Origin: Acinetobacter guerrae
GTDB taxonomy: Bacteria > Pseudomonadota > Gammaproteobacteria > Pseudomonadales > Moraxellaceae
Assembly: GCF_009372255.1 (NCBI RefSeq)
Contig: NZ_LXGN01000023.1
Span: forward strand, 38,683 to 102,682
Direction of reading: 5' to 3'
Length of the DNA: 64,000 nt
Below are positions 38,798 through 49,002 of this stretch, in pieces. Below the pieces are notes generated by a model, which was not told the DNA's origin, ran no database searches, and saw nothing but the letters and a program-made list of their open reading frames with translations. Made by a program: the position numbers and the translations under genes. Every line of letters starts with the position of its first letter. The stretch's first letter is position 1.

Positions 38798-40282
38798 ATG
38801 TCTTTTGCAAAAATTTTGACACGCGGGGTATTGGGATTACACGCCCCTTTAATTGAAGTTGAGGTTCATTTAAGTCAGGGACTTCCCTCTCTCACCATTG
38901 TAGGACTAGCTGAGGCAGCAGTCCGCGAAAGTAAAGATCGGGTACGTTCAGCAATAATTAACAGTGGCTTTCAATTTCCAACCAAACGCCTGACCATTAA
39001 TCTGGCACCTGCTGACCTCCCTAAAGATGGATCACGCTTGGATTTAGCGATTGCTTTAGGTATTTTGATTGCTTCTGGATAGTTACCTGAAGATTGCACC
39101 AATGGTTTTGAATTTATTGGAGAATTAGCACTAGATGGGCATTTGAGATCTGTGACCAGTGCCTTAACTATTGCGATGGCTTGTCAACAAGCTGAACATC
39201 AACTTTTTATTCCTCAGAACAATATTAAGCAGGTTGAACAACTTTCTGTATTTAAGCTTTATACAGCCAACCACTTAAAACAGGTCTGCGAACATTTTCT
39301 AGGAATACAATCAATTGCCCCACATACCACACAAAACACCCATAATATTCAGCCTTATAAATATGATCTAATCGATGTAAAAGGACAATTGCGTCCACGT
39401 CGTGCGCTTGAAATTGCAGCCGCTGGCGGACATTCATTGTTGTTTAAAGGGCCGCCTGGTACAGGTAAAACATTATTAGCTTCACGCCTACCTAGTATTT
39501 TGCCGCCCCTGTCAACACAGGAAAATCTTGAGGTTGCGAGTATTTATTCAATTGCCAATAATCAACATCATTTTGGCTTACGCCCATTCAGAGCACCCCA
39601 CCACACGGCTTCCGCAATCGCATTGGTCGGAGGTGGCTCTCATCCGAAACCGGGTGAGATTACGCTGGCACATTTAGGCGTTTTATTTTTAGATGAGCTA
39701 CCTGAGTTCGATCGCAAAGTGCTTGAAGTTTTGCGTCAACCGCTTGAGTCCAAAGAAATTGTAATTTCACGTGCATCCAGACAAATCACTTTTCCTGCAA
39801 ATTTTCAGCTCATTGCTGCGATGAACCCTTGTCCATGTGGATATGCATTTAATCAGGATAGCCGTTGCCAATGTTCACCTGATTCGATTAAACGTTATCA
39901 AAATCGAATTTCAGGGCCGTTGTTAGATCGAATTGATTTGCACATTGATGTTCCTCCATTACAGGTCAATGAATTACAAGACACGACACCTGTTGAGGAC
40001 TCTATGACGGTTCGCAGTCGTGTGATTGCAGCTTATGATACTCAAATCAATCGGCAGCAAAAAGCCAATTTTGCTCTTTCGCCACAAGAGTTGGCTCAAC
40101 ATGCTGCATTGGATTCAACTGCACAAAAAATGATGGAAGTGGCGCAACAACGTATGAATTTATCGGCGCGTTCTTATCATCGTATTTTACGTGTGGCACG
40201 AACCATTGCCGATTTATCACAAAGCTCCAATATTCAAAGTGTACATTTATCAGAAGCGTTGTCTTATCGACAAACAATATGA
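38798..40282 (+). pseudogene. comM: comM, Mg-chelatase-like AAA+ ATPase, interrupted by an amber codon
   Basis: ComM is a hexameric branch-migration helicase needed for efficient natural transformation. The same frame runs from ATG 38798 to the stop at 40282 (495 codons, normal length) but is broken by TAG at 39080-39082, codon 95, in LIASG*LPED, where relatives have Gln; one C-to-T change explains it. The rest is intact: N-terminal Lon-like domain (GLAEAAVRESKDRVRSAI), Walker A FKGPPGTGKTLLAS, Walker B LGVLFLDELPEF, the AMNPCPCGY zinc motif and the C-terminal YHRILRVARTIADL. No frameshift or other stop is seen, so the lesion is recent, a suppressed codon, or a sequencing error. Confidence 0.88.
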
Positions 40283-40289
40283 TGAATAA

Positions 40290-40317
40290 AAAAATGCCTC
40301 AAAATTGAGGCATTTTT
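40290..40317. terminator. Bidirectional terminator between comM and the TorF porin gene
   Basis: AAAAATGCCTCAA (40290-40302) with TTGAGGCATTTTT (40305-40317); A and T runs on both sides, between converging genes. Confidence 0.9.
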
Positions 40318-40330
40318 AAATATAGAAAGC

Positions 40331-41143
40331 TTAAAAGGACTTAGACAGAGTCAATACTGCACCCAAATCATATGGTTTTTTACCTGCATCAGTCATACCT
40401 GATGTGCTAACGTCCGTACCAACACCCGCGAGTTCAGCCGTAACGCCTAAAATATTGTATTGTACCCCGAATTTGTAATCGATATAACTATCGTCTTCGC
40501 CTGGACCGCCTGCAACTATGCTTAAAGAATCTTTATTTTTGAGTTTGTTATAACCAACAGAAGCAATACCCGTAAAACCTGTATCTGCAATTGGTGCGCT
40601 ATAACCTAAATTGAAATACCAGAAGTCATCAGTACGACCCCAATAATCAGGTGAATATGTGACCATCGTAGTAATGCTATCACCTTTAAATAATGAATCA
40701 GCAAAAATTAATTTTGCATAAAATTCAGTAAAATTCAGACCTGTTTTATCATTATAAGGATTGGTAAAGTTAGATTTTGCACCAATGTAACCATAGTAAG
40801 TTACACCCACATCATAACCAATACTGTAGTTTGGAGTTGCTTTGAAAGAGCTTGCATAACCTAAAGTTGCATCAGTTTCAGTAGAGTTGCCATCAATTCC
40901 AAAGTCAACACTTGAACCGAAAAGAGCAAGATAAGCGCCTGATTCATGGTTAATGGTAAATCCACCTTGAATTGCTGGATTGTTGGAACTTTGAGTTACA
41001 CCACGGAAACGATAATCTGTAGTTGCTGCGACATTACCAGCAACAGAAAAACCTGCAATTGATGGTTTATCTTCAGCCATTGCACCTGTTGAACCTGCTG
41101 CTAATATTCCTAAAGCAACTGCTTTACATGCAAATTTTTTCAT
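40331..41143 (-). CDS. TorF-family putative outer membrane porin
   Basis: 270 aa from ATG 41143, which has GGGGGAGA 5 bp upstream; the longer frame from 41278 adds 45 residues without a ribosome-binding site. Signal peptide MKKFACKAVALGILAAGSTGAMA, then a beta-strand-rich body with the family opening VAGNVAATTDYRFRGVTQSSNNPAIQGGF and a C-terminal ending in Phe (AVLTLSKSF), the outer-membrane barrel signal. Substrate unknown. Single gene after the convergent comM. Confidence 0.85.
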   Translation of the reverse strand: MKKFACKAVALGILAAGSTGAMAEDKPSIAGFSVAGNVAATTDYRFRGVTQSSNNPAIQGGFTINHESGAYLALFGSSVDFGIDGNSTETDATLGYASSFKATPNYSIGYDVGVTYYGYIGAKSNFTNPYNDKTGLNFTEFYAKLIFADSLFKGDSITTMVTYSPDYWGRTDDFWYFNLGYSAPIADTGFTGIASVGYNKLKNKDSLSIVAGGPGEDDSYIDYKFGVQYNILGVTAELAGVGTDVSTSGMTDAGKKPYDLGAVLTLSKSF

Positions 41144-41793
41144 TCTGATCTCCCCCATAATCGGATTACTCCGACGGATATGTGTTTTAAATTGCATCGG
41201 TTTAGATTTAGCAAATGCTATGCCAACTTTTATGCATCTCATCTTTTTTATGTATTCTGGGTGAAAATCACAAATCATGCTTCACACTCTTTCACAATAA
41301 AATTTCATTGAATTCATATAGTAGATTAATATGACATTAATGTTTCAATCATGGCCGACACACCGATATAGATGAGTATGGAAAAAAAACGCGTAAAAAC
41401 TCTATTCACTTGAAGCTAGTTGGCATCAATTTTATATAAAGACACAAGATATCCATTGCATCTGCTCATCATGACGAATCGAAGCAATAATTTAAAAAGT
41501 CACAAGTTGGTATGTAACAAAAAATATGGAATAGCTCTTTTTTGGGTCTTTTTAGAATGTTGTGCAATTAATGTGCATAATTTAAGTGCATAAATTTTTA
41601 TTTAATTTAACTTAAAAATAAAACCAAAATAAGCAAAAAAACTTAACTAAAAACATGCTATTTCTAAATTGCATATATACATTAGTAAAATAATTTAATG
41701 AAAATGATATCTTTTCTATAGATTATCTATACAATTTGTTCATTTTCTGAGTCCTTCTTAGAAACCCATTTAGATTTATTTTTGAGGTATTCC
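41144..41793. other. 650-bp divergent intergenic region between two porin genes
   Basis: No gene is supportable here. It is very A+T-rich and serves both divergent porin promoters. Visible elements: three GTGCA copies at 41562, 41573 and 41586 (spaced 11 and 13 bp), and TATAGA-TTA-TCTATA (41717-41731) about 60 bp before the OprD-type gene. I cannot assign a regulator. Confidence 0.5.
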
Positions 41794-43089
41794 ATGCTAA
41801 AAGCACAAAAGCTTACTTTAGCAGTTTTGGTTAACGCTGCCCTTATTTCCTCAGCGTATGCAAGTGAACAAAGTGAAGCAAAAGGTTTTGTTGAAGGTGC
41901 TAGCGCATCAGTTCTTTTACGCAACGGTTTTATTCAACGCGATAAAAAAGATGGCGTTCATGATACTAATTCATGGCTTCAATCAGTCATGCTGAATCTT
42001 GAGTCTGGCTTTACACAAGGTCCTGTCGGTTTTGCAGCGGGTGTTGTGGGTGATTTTTCTTTTAAATTAGGCGATAACTATCATGCAGGTAACAGCATGA
42101 TAGCGCTAAAAAATGATGGACAAAAAGATGCGAATGGTCGTGTAGATCCATACGACCAATGGACACGAGGTGGTGGTTATGTCAAAGCCCGTGCATCAAA
42201 CACAACTTTAACTTATGGTACACAAATTCTAGATTTACCTGTCCTTGCCAGTATGACGACACGTAACGTACCTGAATACTTTGAAGGTACACTCATCACT
42301 AGCCACGAAATTAAAAACTTGGAAGTGGTTGCGGGTAAATTTACAAAAAACCAATTACCTGAACATATTGCTTCTGACCAGAATCACTTAGATCGTGCTT
42401 ATGTCTGGGGTGCAAAATACCAATTTAATGATCAGTTAAAAGCTTCTTATTATGGCGCTGATCTTAAAGACAAACTTGAACGTCATTATGCCAATGTCAA
42501 TTATAAGCAAACCCTTGCCAATAAAGATTCATTGACATATGACTTCAGTGGCTACCACACCAAGTTTGAACCAGGTACAACATATTCTGCGACTGGTCCA
42601 GCAGATGAAGACAAGAAAAATAATATCTGGGCGGTATCTGCAACGTATAACACTGGCCCACATACAGGTATGTTGGCTTACCAACAAAATACAGGCAATG
42701 TTGGCTATGACTATGGTCAAAATGGCGATGGTGGTCAAAGTATTTATCTGCCAAATTCATACCTGTCTGACTTTATTGGTAATCACGAAAAATCGGTACA
42801 GCTTCAATACACTTATGACTTTGGCGCTTTAGCTGTTCCAGGTCTATCATGGACAACAGCTTATGTTTATGGCTGGGATATCCGTGTTAATAACCTGACT
42901 GATGATGCCAAAGAACGCGAGTTCTTCAATCAGGTTTCTTATAAAGTCCAAACAGGTCCAGCCAAAGATTTAAATATCCGTGTGCGTAATTCAATTTATC
43001 GTGCTAGCGATGAATATCAAACCAATGCCTATATTGGTGATACTAACGAATGGCGTATCTTTGTTGATTTCCCGATTAAATTCTTCTAA
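41794..43089 (+). CDS. OprD-family outer membrane porin
   Basis: A 431-aa substrate-specific porin of the Pseudomonadales OprD family (18-strand barrel). ATG 41794 has GAGG 7 bp upstream; a TTG four codons earlier lies in that site. Signal peptide MLKAQKLTLAVLVNAALISSAYA, then the family start SEAKGFVEGASASVLLRNGFIQRD, internal GFTQGPVGFAAGVVGDFSFKLGD and DLPVLASMTTRNVPEYFEGT, and the C-terminal barrel signal ending FPIKFF. Such porins take up amino acids, aromatics or carboxylates and can admit carbapenems; the substrate here cannot be told. Not the A. baumannii CarO type. Confidence 0.9.
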   Translation: MLKAQKLTLAVLVNAALISSAYASEQSEAKGFVEGASASVLLRNGFIQRDKKDGVHDTNSWLQSVMLNLESGFTQGPVGFAAGVVGDFSFKLGDNYHAGNSMIALKNDGQKDANGRVDPYDQWTRGGGYVKARASNTTLTYGTQILDLPVLASMTTRNVPEYFEGTLITSHEIKNLEVVAGKFTKNQLPEHIASDQNHLDRAYVWGAKYQFNDQLKASYYGADLKDKLERHYANVNYKQTLANKDSLTYDFSGYHTKFEPGTTYSATGPADEDKKNNIWAVSATYNTGPHTGMLAYQQNTGNVGYDYGQNGDGGQSIYLPNSYLSDFIGNHEKSVQLQYTYDFGALAVPGLSWTTAYVYGWDIRVNNLTDDAKEREFFNQVSYKVQTGPAKDLNIRVRNSIYRASDEYQTNAYIGDTNEWRIFVDFPIKFF

Positions 43090-43112
43090 TCGGTTAAAAC
43101 CAACCTGATACA

Positions 43113-43143
43113 AAAAAACCCTACATTAAAATGTAGGGTTTTT
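43113..43143. terminator. Bidirectional terminator between the OprD gene and ppa
   Basis: A 13-bp stem, AAAAACCCTACAT (43114-43126) with ATGTAGGGTTTTT (43131-43143), loop TAAA, between converging genes. Confidence 0.92.
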
Positions 43144-43166
43144 CATTTTATTACTCAGAATAAAAC

Positions 43167-43694
43167 TTATTTTTTAGCAGCTTCAATAGCTTTAATAACT
43201 TCTGCTTTTGCAACATCAGCGCCTTCCCAACCACTGATTTTCACCCACTTCCCTGGCTCTAAATCTTTATAGTGAGCAAAGAAGTGTTCAACCTGATTAA
43301 TCAAAAGTTGTGGAAGATCCGTATATTCTTTTACGTCTTTATAAAGTGGTGATAATTTTTCATGTGGAACAGCAATCAATTTTGCATCGATTCCGCCATC
43401 ATCTTCCATATTCAATTTGCCTACAGGACGGCAACGAATCACAGAACCTGCTACAACAGGATAAGGCGTCACCACCAATACGTCTAATGGATCACCATCT
43501 TCTGACAATGTATTTGGCACATAACCGTAGTTCGCTGGATAAAACATCGCTGTACCCATAAAACGATCTACAAATAACGCATCTGAATCTTTATCAATTT
43601 CATATTTGATTGGCGCAGCATTTGCTGGAATTTCAATGATAACGTAAATATCATTTGGTGCATCTTTGCCCGCAGGGATATTGTTGTAGCTCAT
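43167..43694 (-). CDS. ppa: Inorganic pyrophosphatase (family I)
   Basis: Hydrolyses pyrophosphate to drive biosynthetic reactions. 175 aa, the soluble hexameric bacterial form. The metal-site signature DGDPLDVLV and the active-site [21 protein letters not shown] and [10 protein letters not shown] segments are all present. Stands alone with its own terminator. Confidence 0.97.
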   Translation of the reverse strand: MSYNNIPAGKDAPNDIYVIIEIPANAAPIKYEIDKDSDALFVDRFMGTAMFYPANYGYVPNTLSEDGDPLDVLVVTPYPVVAGSVIRCRPVGKLNMEDDGGIDAKLIAVPHEKLSPLYKDVKEYTDLPQLLINQVEHFFAHYKDLEPGKWVKISGWEGADVAKAEVIKAIEAAKK

Positions 43695-43850
43695 AGCAAC
43701 ACTCTTTTTAACGGTTAAATCAGAATTTAAATCGCGACGATTATAACGGTTTTCTGGATCAAACTGCGTCGTTTATACAATTTGGCAAAGGATTTTTTCA
43801 AGTTCCCGACCAATTTGAACTGCATATCTCACCAAAATGAATTTCGTTTT

Positions 43851-44249
43851 TTATAATAAACGGATAACCAAAATCAAAAGTGAAATTGGACAAAGCATAG
43901 ATAACAACCAAATAATTGAGCGTAGAGTGGCCCAATTGATCAGATAACATATTCCGTAAAGAATGCGTAAAAACAAATAGGCTAAGCCAAAAGTCATGAT
44001 AATACTTTGGGGTAATACCATATATTCAGCCATGAGTATGGCTGCAATAAATAACGGTAAACTTTCAAAACTATTTTGCTGTGCAGCATTGGCACGTGCA
44101 GCAACGCCTGTGCTTTGTGCTAGAAATTGGCGTGGGTTTTGATTGTCTTTGGGCTTAAACCCCGCGCTCAGCTTGGCAATAATGGTGAATACATAAGGCA
44201 ACAGACATGCTGCCAAAATTAGATAAATAATGCCATTAATGCCCTGCAT
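43851..44249 (-). CDS. MAPEG-family membrane protein
   Basis: 132 aa with four membrane segments (residues about 7-27, 57-77, 80-100 and 107-130) and the MAPEG pattern: RANAAQQNSFESLPLFIAAILMA after the first loop and YLFLRILYGICYL in the third helix. Family members are glutathione transferase/peroxidase-like or of unknown role; bacterial ones such as this are mostly uncharacterised. No functional neighbour. Confidence 0.8.
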   Translation of the reverse strand: MQGINGIIYLILAACLLPYVFTIIAKLSAGFKPKDNQNPRQFLAQSTGVAARANAAQQNSFESLPLFIAAILMAEYMVLPQSIIMTFGLAYLFLRILYGICYLINWATLRSIIWLLSMLCPISLLILVIRLL

Positions 44250-44364
44250 AATCTCGTTCTCAAGATGTATTTATTTAAATTGCCTTATCATAGCATGGTG
44301 TTTTGTATGGAAATTCGCTTAAATAGTATGTTTTTATAAATAAGACGATCAAGCGAGACCCTAC

Positions 44365-44751
44365 ATGAGCAATTCTGATCAAGATCAAATGTTCAGTATT
44401 TTGGACAAACAACGCCAAAACCAATTAAAGGTTGATCGCATTCTCAAGATTGTTCTGCCGCTGACTGCCTTTTTACTCAGTGTCATTTGCGCCAATCTCA
44501 ACTGGCAGTCAACCTTAGGCACCTTTGTAATTTTGACAATTGCTTTTATTGCAGTGGGCATTAAGCGTCAAACTTTATGGCTGTGGTTATTGGTTTTGGT
44601 CGTGTATTGTGGATTAGATAATTATCTAAGCTTTGGACAATTTAACTTAATTGCGCTTCGCTTACAGCTTGGCGCGATGTTATTTTTTACGTTTATTATT
44701 GGAATTGGCCGACCTTATATTGATCGCTGGTTTATGAAGTCTGCATCATAA
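44365..44751 (+). CDS. Small uncharacterised membrane protein
   Basis: 128 aa; a polar N-terminus (SNSDQDQMFSILDKQRQNQLKVDRIL) followed by four predicted membrane segments at about residues 30-45, 48-65, 70-88 and 95-115. Positive residues (KRQ, GRPYIDRWF) lie on the expected cytoplasmic side. No family recognised. It ends just before a terminator at 44762-44789, supporting a real transcript. Confidence 0.7.
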   Translation: MSNSDQDQMFSILDKQRQNQLKVDRILKIVLPLTAFLLSVICANLNWQSTLGTFVILTIAFIAVGIKRQTLWLWLLVLVVYCGLDNYLSFGQFNLIALRLQLGAMLFFTFIIGIGRPYIDRWFMKSAS

Positions 44752-44761
44752 TTTTGGAAAT

Positions 44762-44789
44762 AAAAAACGCCTGAACATTCAGGCGTTTT
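44762..44789. terminator. Bidirectional terminator before fadD end
   Basis: AAAACGCCTGA pairs with TCAGGCGTTTT around the short loop at 44775-44778, with A/T runs both sides, between converging genes. Confidence 0.85.
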
Positions 44790-44802
44790 CTCACATCAGG
44801 AA

Positions 44803-46482
44803 TTATGCAGTTTTACGCAGATCTTTACGCAGGATTTTACCGACATTTGATTTTGGTAATTCATCCATAAACTCCACATAACGTGGGCGTTTATAACCTG
44901 TTAGATTTTCTTTGGCAAAACTCAAAATTTCTTCGGTCGTGAGTGAAGGATCTTTCTTCACTACAAACAGCTTAGGTACTTCACCTGATTTTTCATCAGG
45001 TACACCAATTGCTGCAACTTCAAGAACTTTTGGATGTTTTGCTACGACTTCTTCAATTTCACTTGGATAAACATTAAAGCCAGACACCAAAATCATATCT
45101 TTTTTACGGTCTACAATTTTGACATAACCACGGCTGTCCATTACACCAATATCACCCGTACGGAAGAAACCATCAGCAGTCATGACTTTAGCGGTTTCAT
45201 CTGGACGATTCCAATAACCTTTCATGACTTGCGGGCCACGAATCGAAATTTCGCCTTGTTCCCCTAACGCAACTTCATTGCCATCATCATCTAAAATCGC
45301 AACTTCAGTTAATGGTAATGGGATACCAATCGTACCGCTGAACTCTTCTGATGCAGGTGGATTCGCTGTTGCAACAGGAGAAGTTTCAGACAAGCCATAA
45401 CCTTCAATAATGTTAGTGCCTGTAATCTTTTTCCAAGCTTCAGCCGTTGACGGAAGTACCGCCATACCACCACCCATCGCCATTTTCAGTTTACTATGGT
45501 CAAGCTGTTTGAATTCTTCATTATGAACCAATGCATTGAACAAAGTATTTACAGCAGGGAAGAACGATGGCTGATATTTACGCAATTCCTTAATCACGCC
45601 AGGTAAGTCACGCGGGTTAGGAATAAGAACATTTGCCTGTCCTTTATACATGCCATACATGGCACAGACCATGAAAGCAAAAATATGATAAAGCGGTAGC
45701 GCACAAAAAATACGATCATTTTTATCGCCATCTTTCGCACCAAATTTACTTTGGAAAATGCCATCACATTGCAACAAATTCGCGACAAGATTACGATGCG
45801 TAAGTTCAGCGCCTTTAGATACGCCAGTTGTACCACCTGTATATTGGAGGACAGCGGTATCACTTAAAGTCAAGGATGGGCGTTTGTAGCTGTTTGGGCT
45901 AATTTTATTCAACGCAGTATTAAACTTAATGTGACCTGGAATATTCCAGTCAGGAATTTGTTTACGCACTTTGCGCAATACAAAATTGACCAGCGTTCCT
46001 TTTAATGTCCCTAGCATATCGCCAACCGAAGCGACAACTACATGTTTCACTGGCGTTTTACCAATGATGCTTTGATAAACACTGGCGAAGTTTTCAATAA
46101 TTACCAAAACTTCTGTACCAGAATCATTCAACTGATGTTCAAGCTCACGTGCTGTATACAATGGATTGACATTGACAAGTACCAGACCCGCGCGGAATAC
46201 ACCTAAAGCAACCACAGGATATTGCAATACGTTTGGCATCATGACCGCTACACGCGAACCTTTTGCCAAACCCAAGCTTTGTAAATAGGCAGCAAATTTA
46301 CGGCTTGCTTCTTCCAGCTCACTAAAGGTCATGACTTTATCCATAAAGATAAAAGCATCACGTGAACCAAATTTTTGAAAATTACGCTCAAAAACGTCAT
46401 TTAATGAAGTATTTTCTGGGGGTAATTCTACTGTTTCTGGAATCCCTGTTCTGTGGTATTCAGCAAACCATATTTTTTCCAT
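44803..46482 (-). CDS. fadD: Long-chain fatty acid--CoA ligase
   Basis: AMP-forming acyl-CoA synthetase activating fatty acids for beta-oxidation or lipid synthesis. 559 aa, same size as E. coli FadD (561). ANL-superfamily motifs in order: YTGGTTGVSKGAELTHRN (A3, P-loop-like), GYGLSETSP (A5), GFFRTGDIG (A7), VDRKKDMILVSGFNVYPSEIE (A8, typical of long-chain ligases) and the C-terminal lysine in PKSNVGKILRKDLR (A10). ATG with GGAGA 10 bp upstream. Stands alone. Confidence 0.93.
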   Translation of the reverse strand: MEKIWFAEYHRTGIPETVELPPENTSLNDVFERNFQKFGSRDAFIFMDKVMTFSELEEASRKFAAYLQSLGLAKGSRVAVMMPNVLQYPVVALGVFRAGLVLVNVNPLYTARELEHQLNDSGTEVLVIIENFASVYQSIIGKTPVKHVVVASVGDMLGTLKGTLVNFVLRKVRKQIPDWNIPGHIKFNTALNKISPNSYKRPSLTLSDTAVLQYTGGTTGVSKGAELTHRNLVANLLQCDGIFQSKFGAKDGDKNDRIFCALPLYHIFAFMVCAMYGMYKGQANVLIPNPRDLPGVIKELRKYQPSFFPAVNTLFNALVHNEEFKQLDHSKLKMAMGGGMAVLPSTAEAWKKITGTNIIEGYGLSETSPVATANPPASEEFSGTIGIPLPLTEVAILDDDGNEVALGEQGEISIRGPQVMKGYWNRPDETAKVMTADGFFRTGDIGVMDSRGYVKIVDRKKDMILVSGFNVYPSEIEEVVAKHPKVLEVAAIGVPDEKSGEVPKLFVVKKDPSLTTEEILSFAKENLTGYKRPRYVEFMDELPKSNVGKILRKDLRKTA

Positions 46483-46628
46483 AACGCCATTATCTCCAAT
46501 CAGTAATCCTTAAATCAAAACTGTTTATCAATGCGAGAGTCTTGTTTTAACTGGTCTGCTCTACACACTGCATTCATTTCCGCGAATATAAGCTATATAT
46601 AGCCTATATATCGCAGCAGATGCCAGAA

Positions 46629-48848
46629 CTATCTCTGAATCAACAGTCTATTTGCTTTTTGATATCCTCGTGGTAAGAGTTGTCCTTTCGTTGCTCGCTT
46701 ACCTAGGTACTTGAGGAGATCATCACCTTTTAATTTTAATTGTTGCTGTCCCGCAACCACCTGAATTATTTCATTTAAATTCAAGGCTGTCATGGATAAA
46801 ATTTGTTCTTTGCTATCAAGTTGTATCAACTTGTTACCCTTACCTTTATTGAGTATTGGTAACTCTGACATTTCAATAATCAATAAACGCCCTGCGGAAC
46901 TCAGTATCGCAATATGTGTTGCATCCTGAATAGGCAGCAGCGGTAATGCCTCAGCCTTTTCAGGTACAGTCAAAAATGCTTTACCTGCTTTGGCATTTGT
47001 ATCCAGTTGTTTAGCCTGACTTTTAAAGCCATAACCTGTGTTACTGGCAACAATCAGCTCTTGTTCATCATCACCAATATAAACTTGAATAAATGAAACA
47101 CCCGTAGCTGGGGATAATTTCGAGCTTAAAGGCTCACCAGAACCTCTAGCAGATGGTAGGCTACTAATGGGTAACGCGTAGCTGCGTCCTGTCTCATCCA
47201 AGATGTAGGCACGTTGGTTGGATTTCCCTATCGCATGACTTAAGTATTGATCACCTGCCCGATAGTTGAGGTTATGCACATCGACCTCTGCGCCTTTAGC
47301 ACAGCGAATCCAACCCGCTTCCGATAAAACCACAGTCACTGTTTCGGCAGGCATAAGATCCTGCTCTCGGATTTGCACCGCATCTTCACGCTGAACGATT
47401 GGAGAGCGACGGTCATCACCAAACTTTTTCGCATCTTCTTTGAGTTCATTAATAATTAGATTTTTAAGTGACTCTGGATTACCCAATTGTTCACGAATCA
47501 CCGCTGCTCTAGCTTCCAGTTCGTCTTGTTCACGGCGAATTTCCATTTCTTCGAGTTTAGCCAAATGTCTTAGCTTTAATTCTAAAATGGCTTCTGCCTG
47601 TATTTCATCAATACCAAAATGTGCCATTAACTCTTGTTTAGGCTGATCTTCTTCACGGATGATGCGAATGACCGTATCAATATCCAGATAAGCAATTAGC
47701 AAACCTGCCAAGATGTGTAAGCGTTTTTCAATTTTATTCAGATGGTATTGTAAGCGGCGAGTGACCGTTGCTTTTCGGATATCAATCCATTCCAACAAAA
47801 TACGTCGAATCGATTTGACTTGGGGGCGACCATCTGCCCCGATCATGTTTAGGTTCACACGATAACTCGATTCAAGATCCGTGGTCGCAAACAGGTGACT
47901 CATGACCGTTTCTGCATCAACGCGATTAGAACGTAAAACAATGACTAATCGAGTTGGATTGGTATGATCAGACTCATCACGAATATCACTTACCAATGGG
48001 AGCTTTTTTGCCTGCATTTGATCGGCAATCTGGGTAATGACTTTGGAACCAGACACTTGATAAGGCAAGTCAGTAATGACGATTTCACCTTTTTCAATGT
48101 GATAAATTGCACGGACACGATAACTACCACGACCTGTTGTCTGAATTTTGAGTAGTTCATCCCGTGGTGTAATAATCTCAGCTTTAGTCGGTAAATCTGG
48201 TGCTGGAATATATTCAGCCAGTTTTTCATCCGATGTTTCAGGGTTACGAATTAGAGCAATCGTGCCTTTGATGACCTCTCGTAAATTATGCGGTGGAATA
48301 TCAGTTGCCATTCCAACTGCAATACCCGTCGTACCATTCAACAAAATATTAGGTACACGAGCAGGCAAATTGACAGGTTCTTTCATTGAACCATCAAAAT
48401 TATCCTGCCAGTCACATGTTCCCTGACCCAGTTCACTGAGTAATAACTCACTAAAAGCGGAAAGCTTGGCTTCGGTGTAACGCATAGCTGCAAATGATTT
48501 TGGATCATCAGGAGAACCCCAGTTACCTTGACCTTCAATCAAAGGATAACGATAACTAAACGGCTGTGCCATAAGTACCATCGCCTCATAGCAAGCCGAG
48601 TCACCATGCGGATGATATTTCCCCAGAACGTCACCGACTGTACGTGCTGATTTTTTTGGTTTGCCACTATGCTTTAGACCAAGTTCGCTCATGGCATAGA
48701 CAATACGTCGCTGCACAGGCTTTAAACCATCACTAATATGAGGCAAGGCACGATCCATAATTACGTACATAGCGTAATTCAGATAGGCTTGTTCAGTAAA
48801 TTCAGCAACGGAGCGGTTTTCTGTCGCATGGTGCGCAAGGCTGGACAT
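46629..48848 (-). CDS. parC: DNA topoisomerase IV subunit A
   Basis: Cuts and rejoins DNA in decatenation with ParE. 739 aa, usual length. N-terminal winged-helix/tower domain, active-site tyrosine in the [11 protein letters not shown] segment, and a C-terminal beta-pinwheel. The quinolone-resistance-determining region reads [15 protein letters not shown] with Ser84 and Glu88 (A. baumannii numbering), both the susceptible wild-type residues. parE is not adjacent. Confidence 0.97.
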   Translation of the reverse strand: MSSLAHHATENRSVAEFTEQAYLNYAMYVIMDRALPHISDGLKPVQRRIVYAMSELGLKHSGKPKKSARTVGDVLGKYHPHGDSACYEAMVLMAQPFSYRYPLIEGQGNWGSPDDPKSFAAMRYTEAKLSAFSELLLSELGQGTCDWQDNFDGSMKEPVNLPARVPNILLNGTTGIAVGMATDIPPHNLREVIKGTIALIRNPETSDEKLAEYIPAPDLPTKAEIITPRDELLKIQTTGRGSYRVRAIYHIEKGEIVITDLPYQVSGSKVITQIADQMQAKKLPLVSDIRDESDHTNPTRLVIVLRSNRVDAETVMSHLFATTDLESSYRVNLNMIGADGRPQVKSIRRILLEWIDIRKATVTRRLQYHLNKIEKRLHILAGLLIAYLDIDTVIRIIREEDQPKQELMAHFGIDEIQAEAILELKLRHLAKLEEMEIRREQDELEARAAVIREQLGNPESLKNLIINELKEDAKKFGDDRRSPIVQREDAVQIREQDLMPAETVTVVLSEAGWIRCAKGAEVDVHNLNYRAGDQYLSHAIGKSNQRAYILDETGRSYALPISSLPSARGSGEPLSSKLSPATGVSFIQVYIGDDEQELIVASNTGYGFKSQAKQLDTNAKAGKAFLTVPEKAEALPLLPIQDATHIAILSSAGRLLIIEMSELPILNKGKGNKLIQLDSKEQILSMTALNLNEIIQVVAGQQQLKLKGDDLLKYLGKRATKGQLLPRGYQKANRLLIQR

Positions 48849-48897
48849 ATTTGGGAATAATCCTGATCAATTTTTCTATTCGTGTTTATGCTAAGTG

Positions 48898-48937
48898 GCA
48901 GTGCATGAGGATACAAGCCCCTATGATCATGCACTGC
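48898..48937. promoter_or_regulatory. 11-bp inverted repeat upstream of parC
   Basis: GCAGTGCATGA (48898-48908) is exactly complementary to TCATGCACTGC (48927-48937) across an 18-nt loop. It lies 50-90 bp before the parC start and 66 bp behind the niaP stop. No T-run follows in either direction, so an operator or leader hairpin is more likely than a terminator. Confidence 0.4.
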
Positions 48938-49002
48938 GTCAAATCATGTCTTATGGATTAAAACTATCCATTTTATGCAGCATGTTCAACCTCTTTTTGT
49001 TG

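Noticed and set aside
41697..41720. Fur box before the OprD-type gene (TGAAAATGATATC)
   Set aside because: Only one arm resembles the consensus; the other arm does not match.
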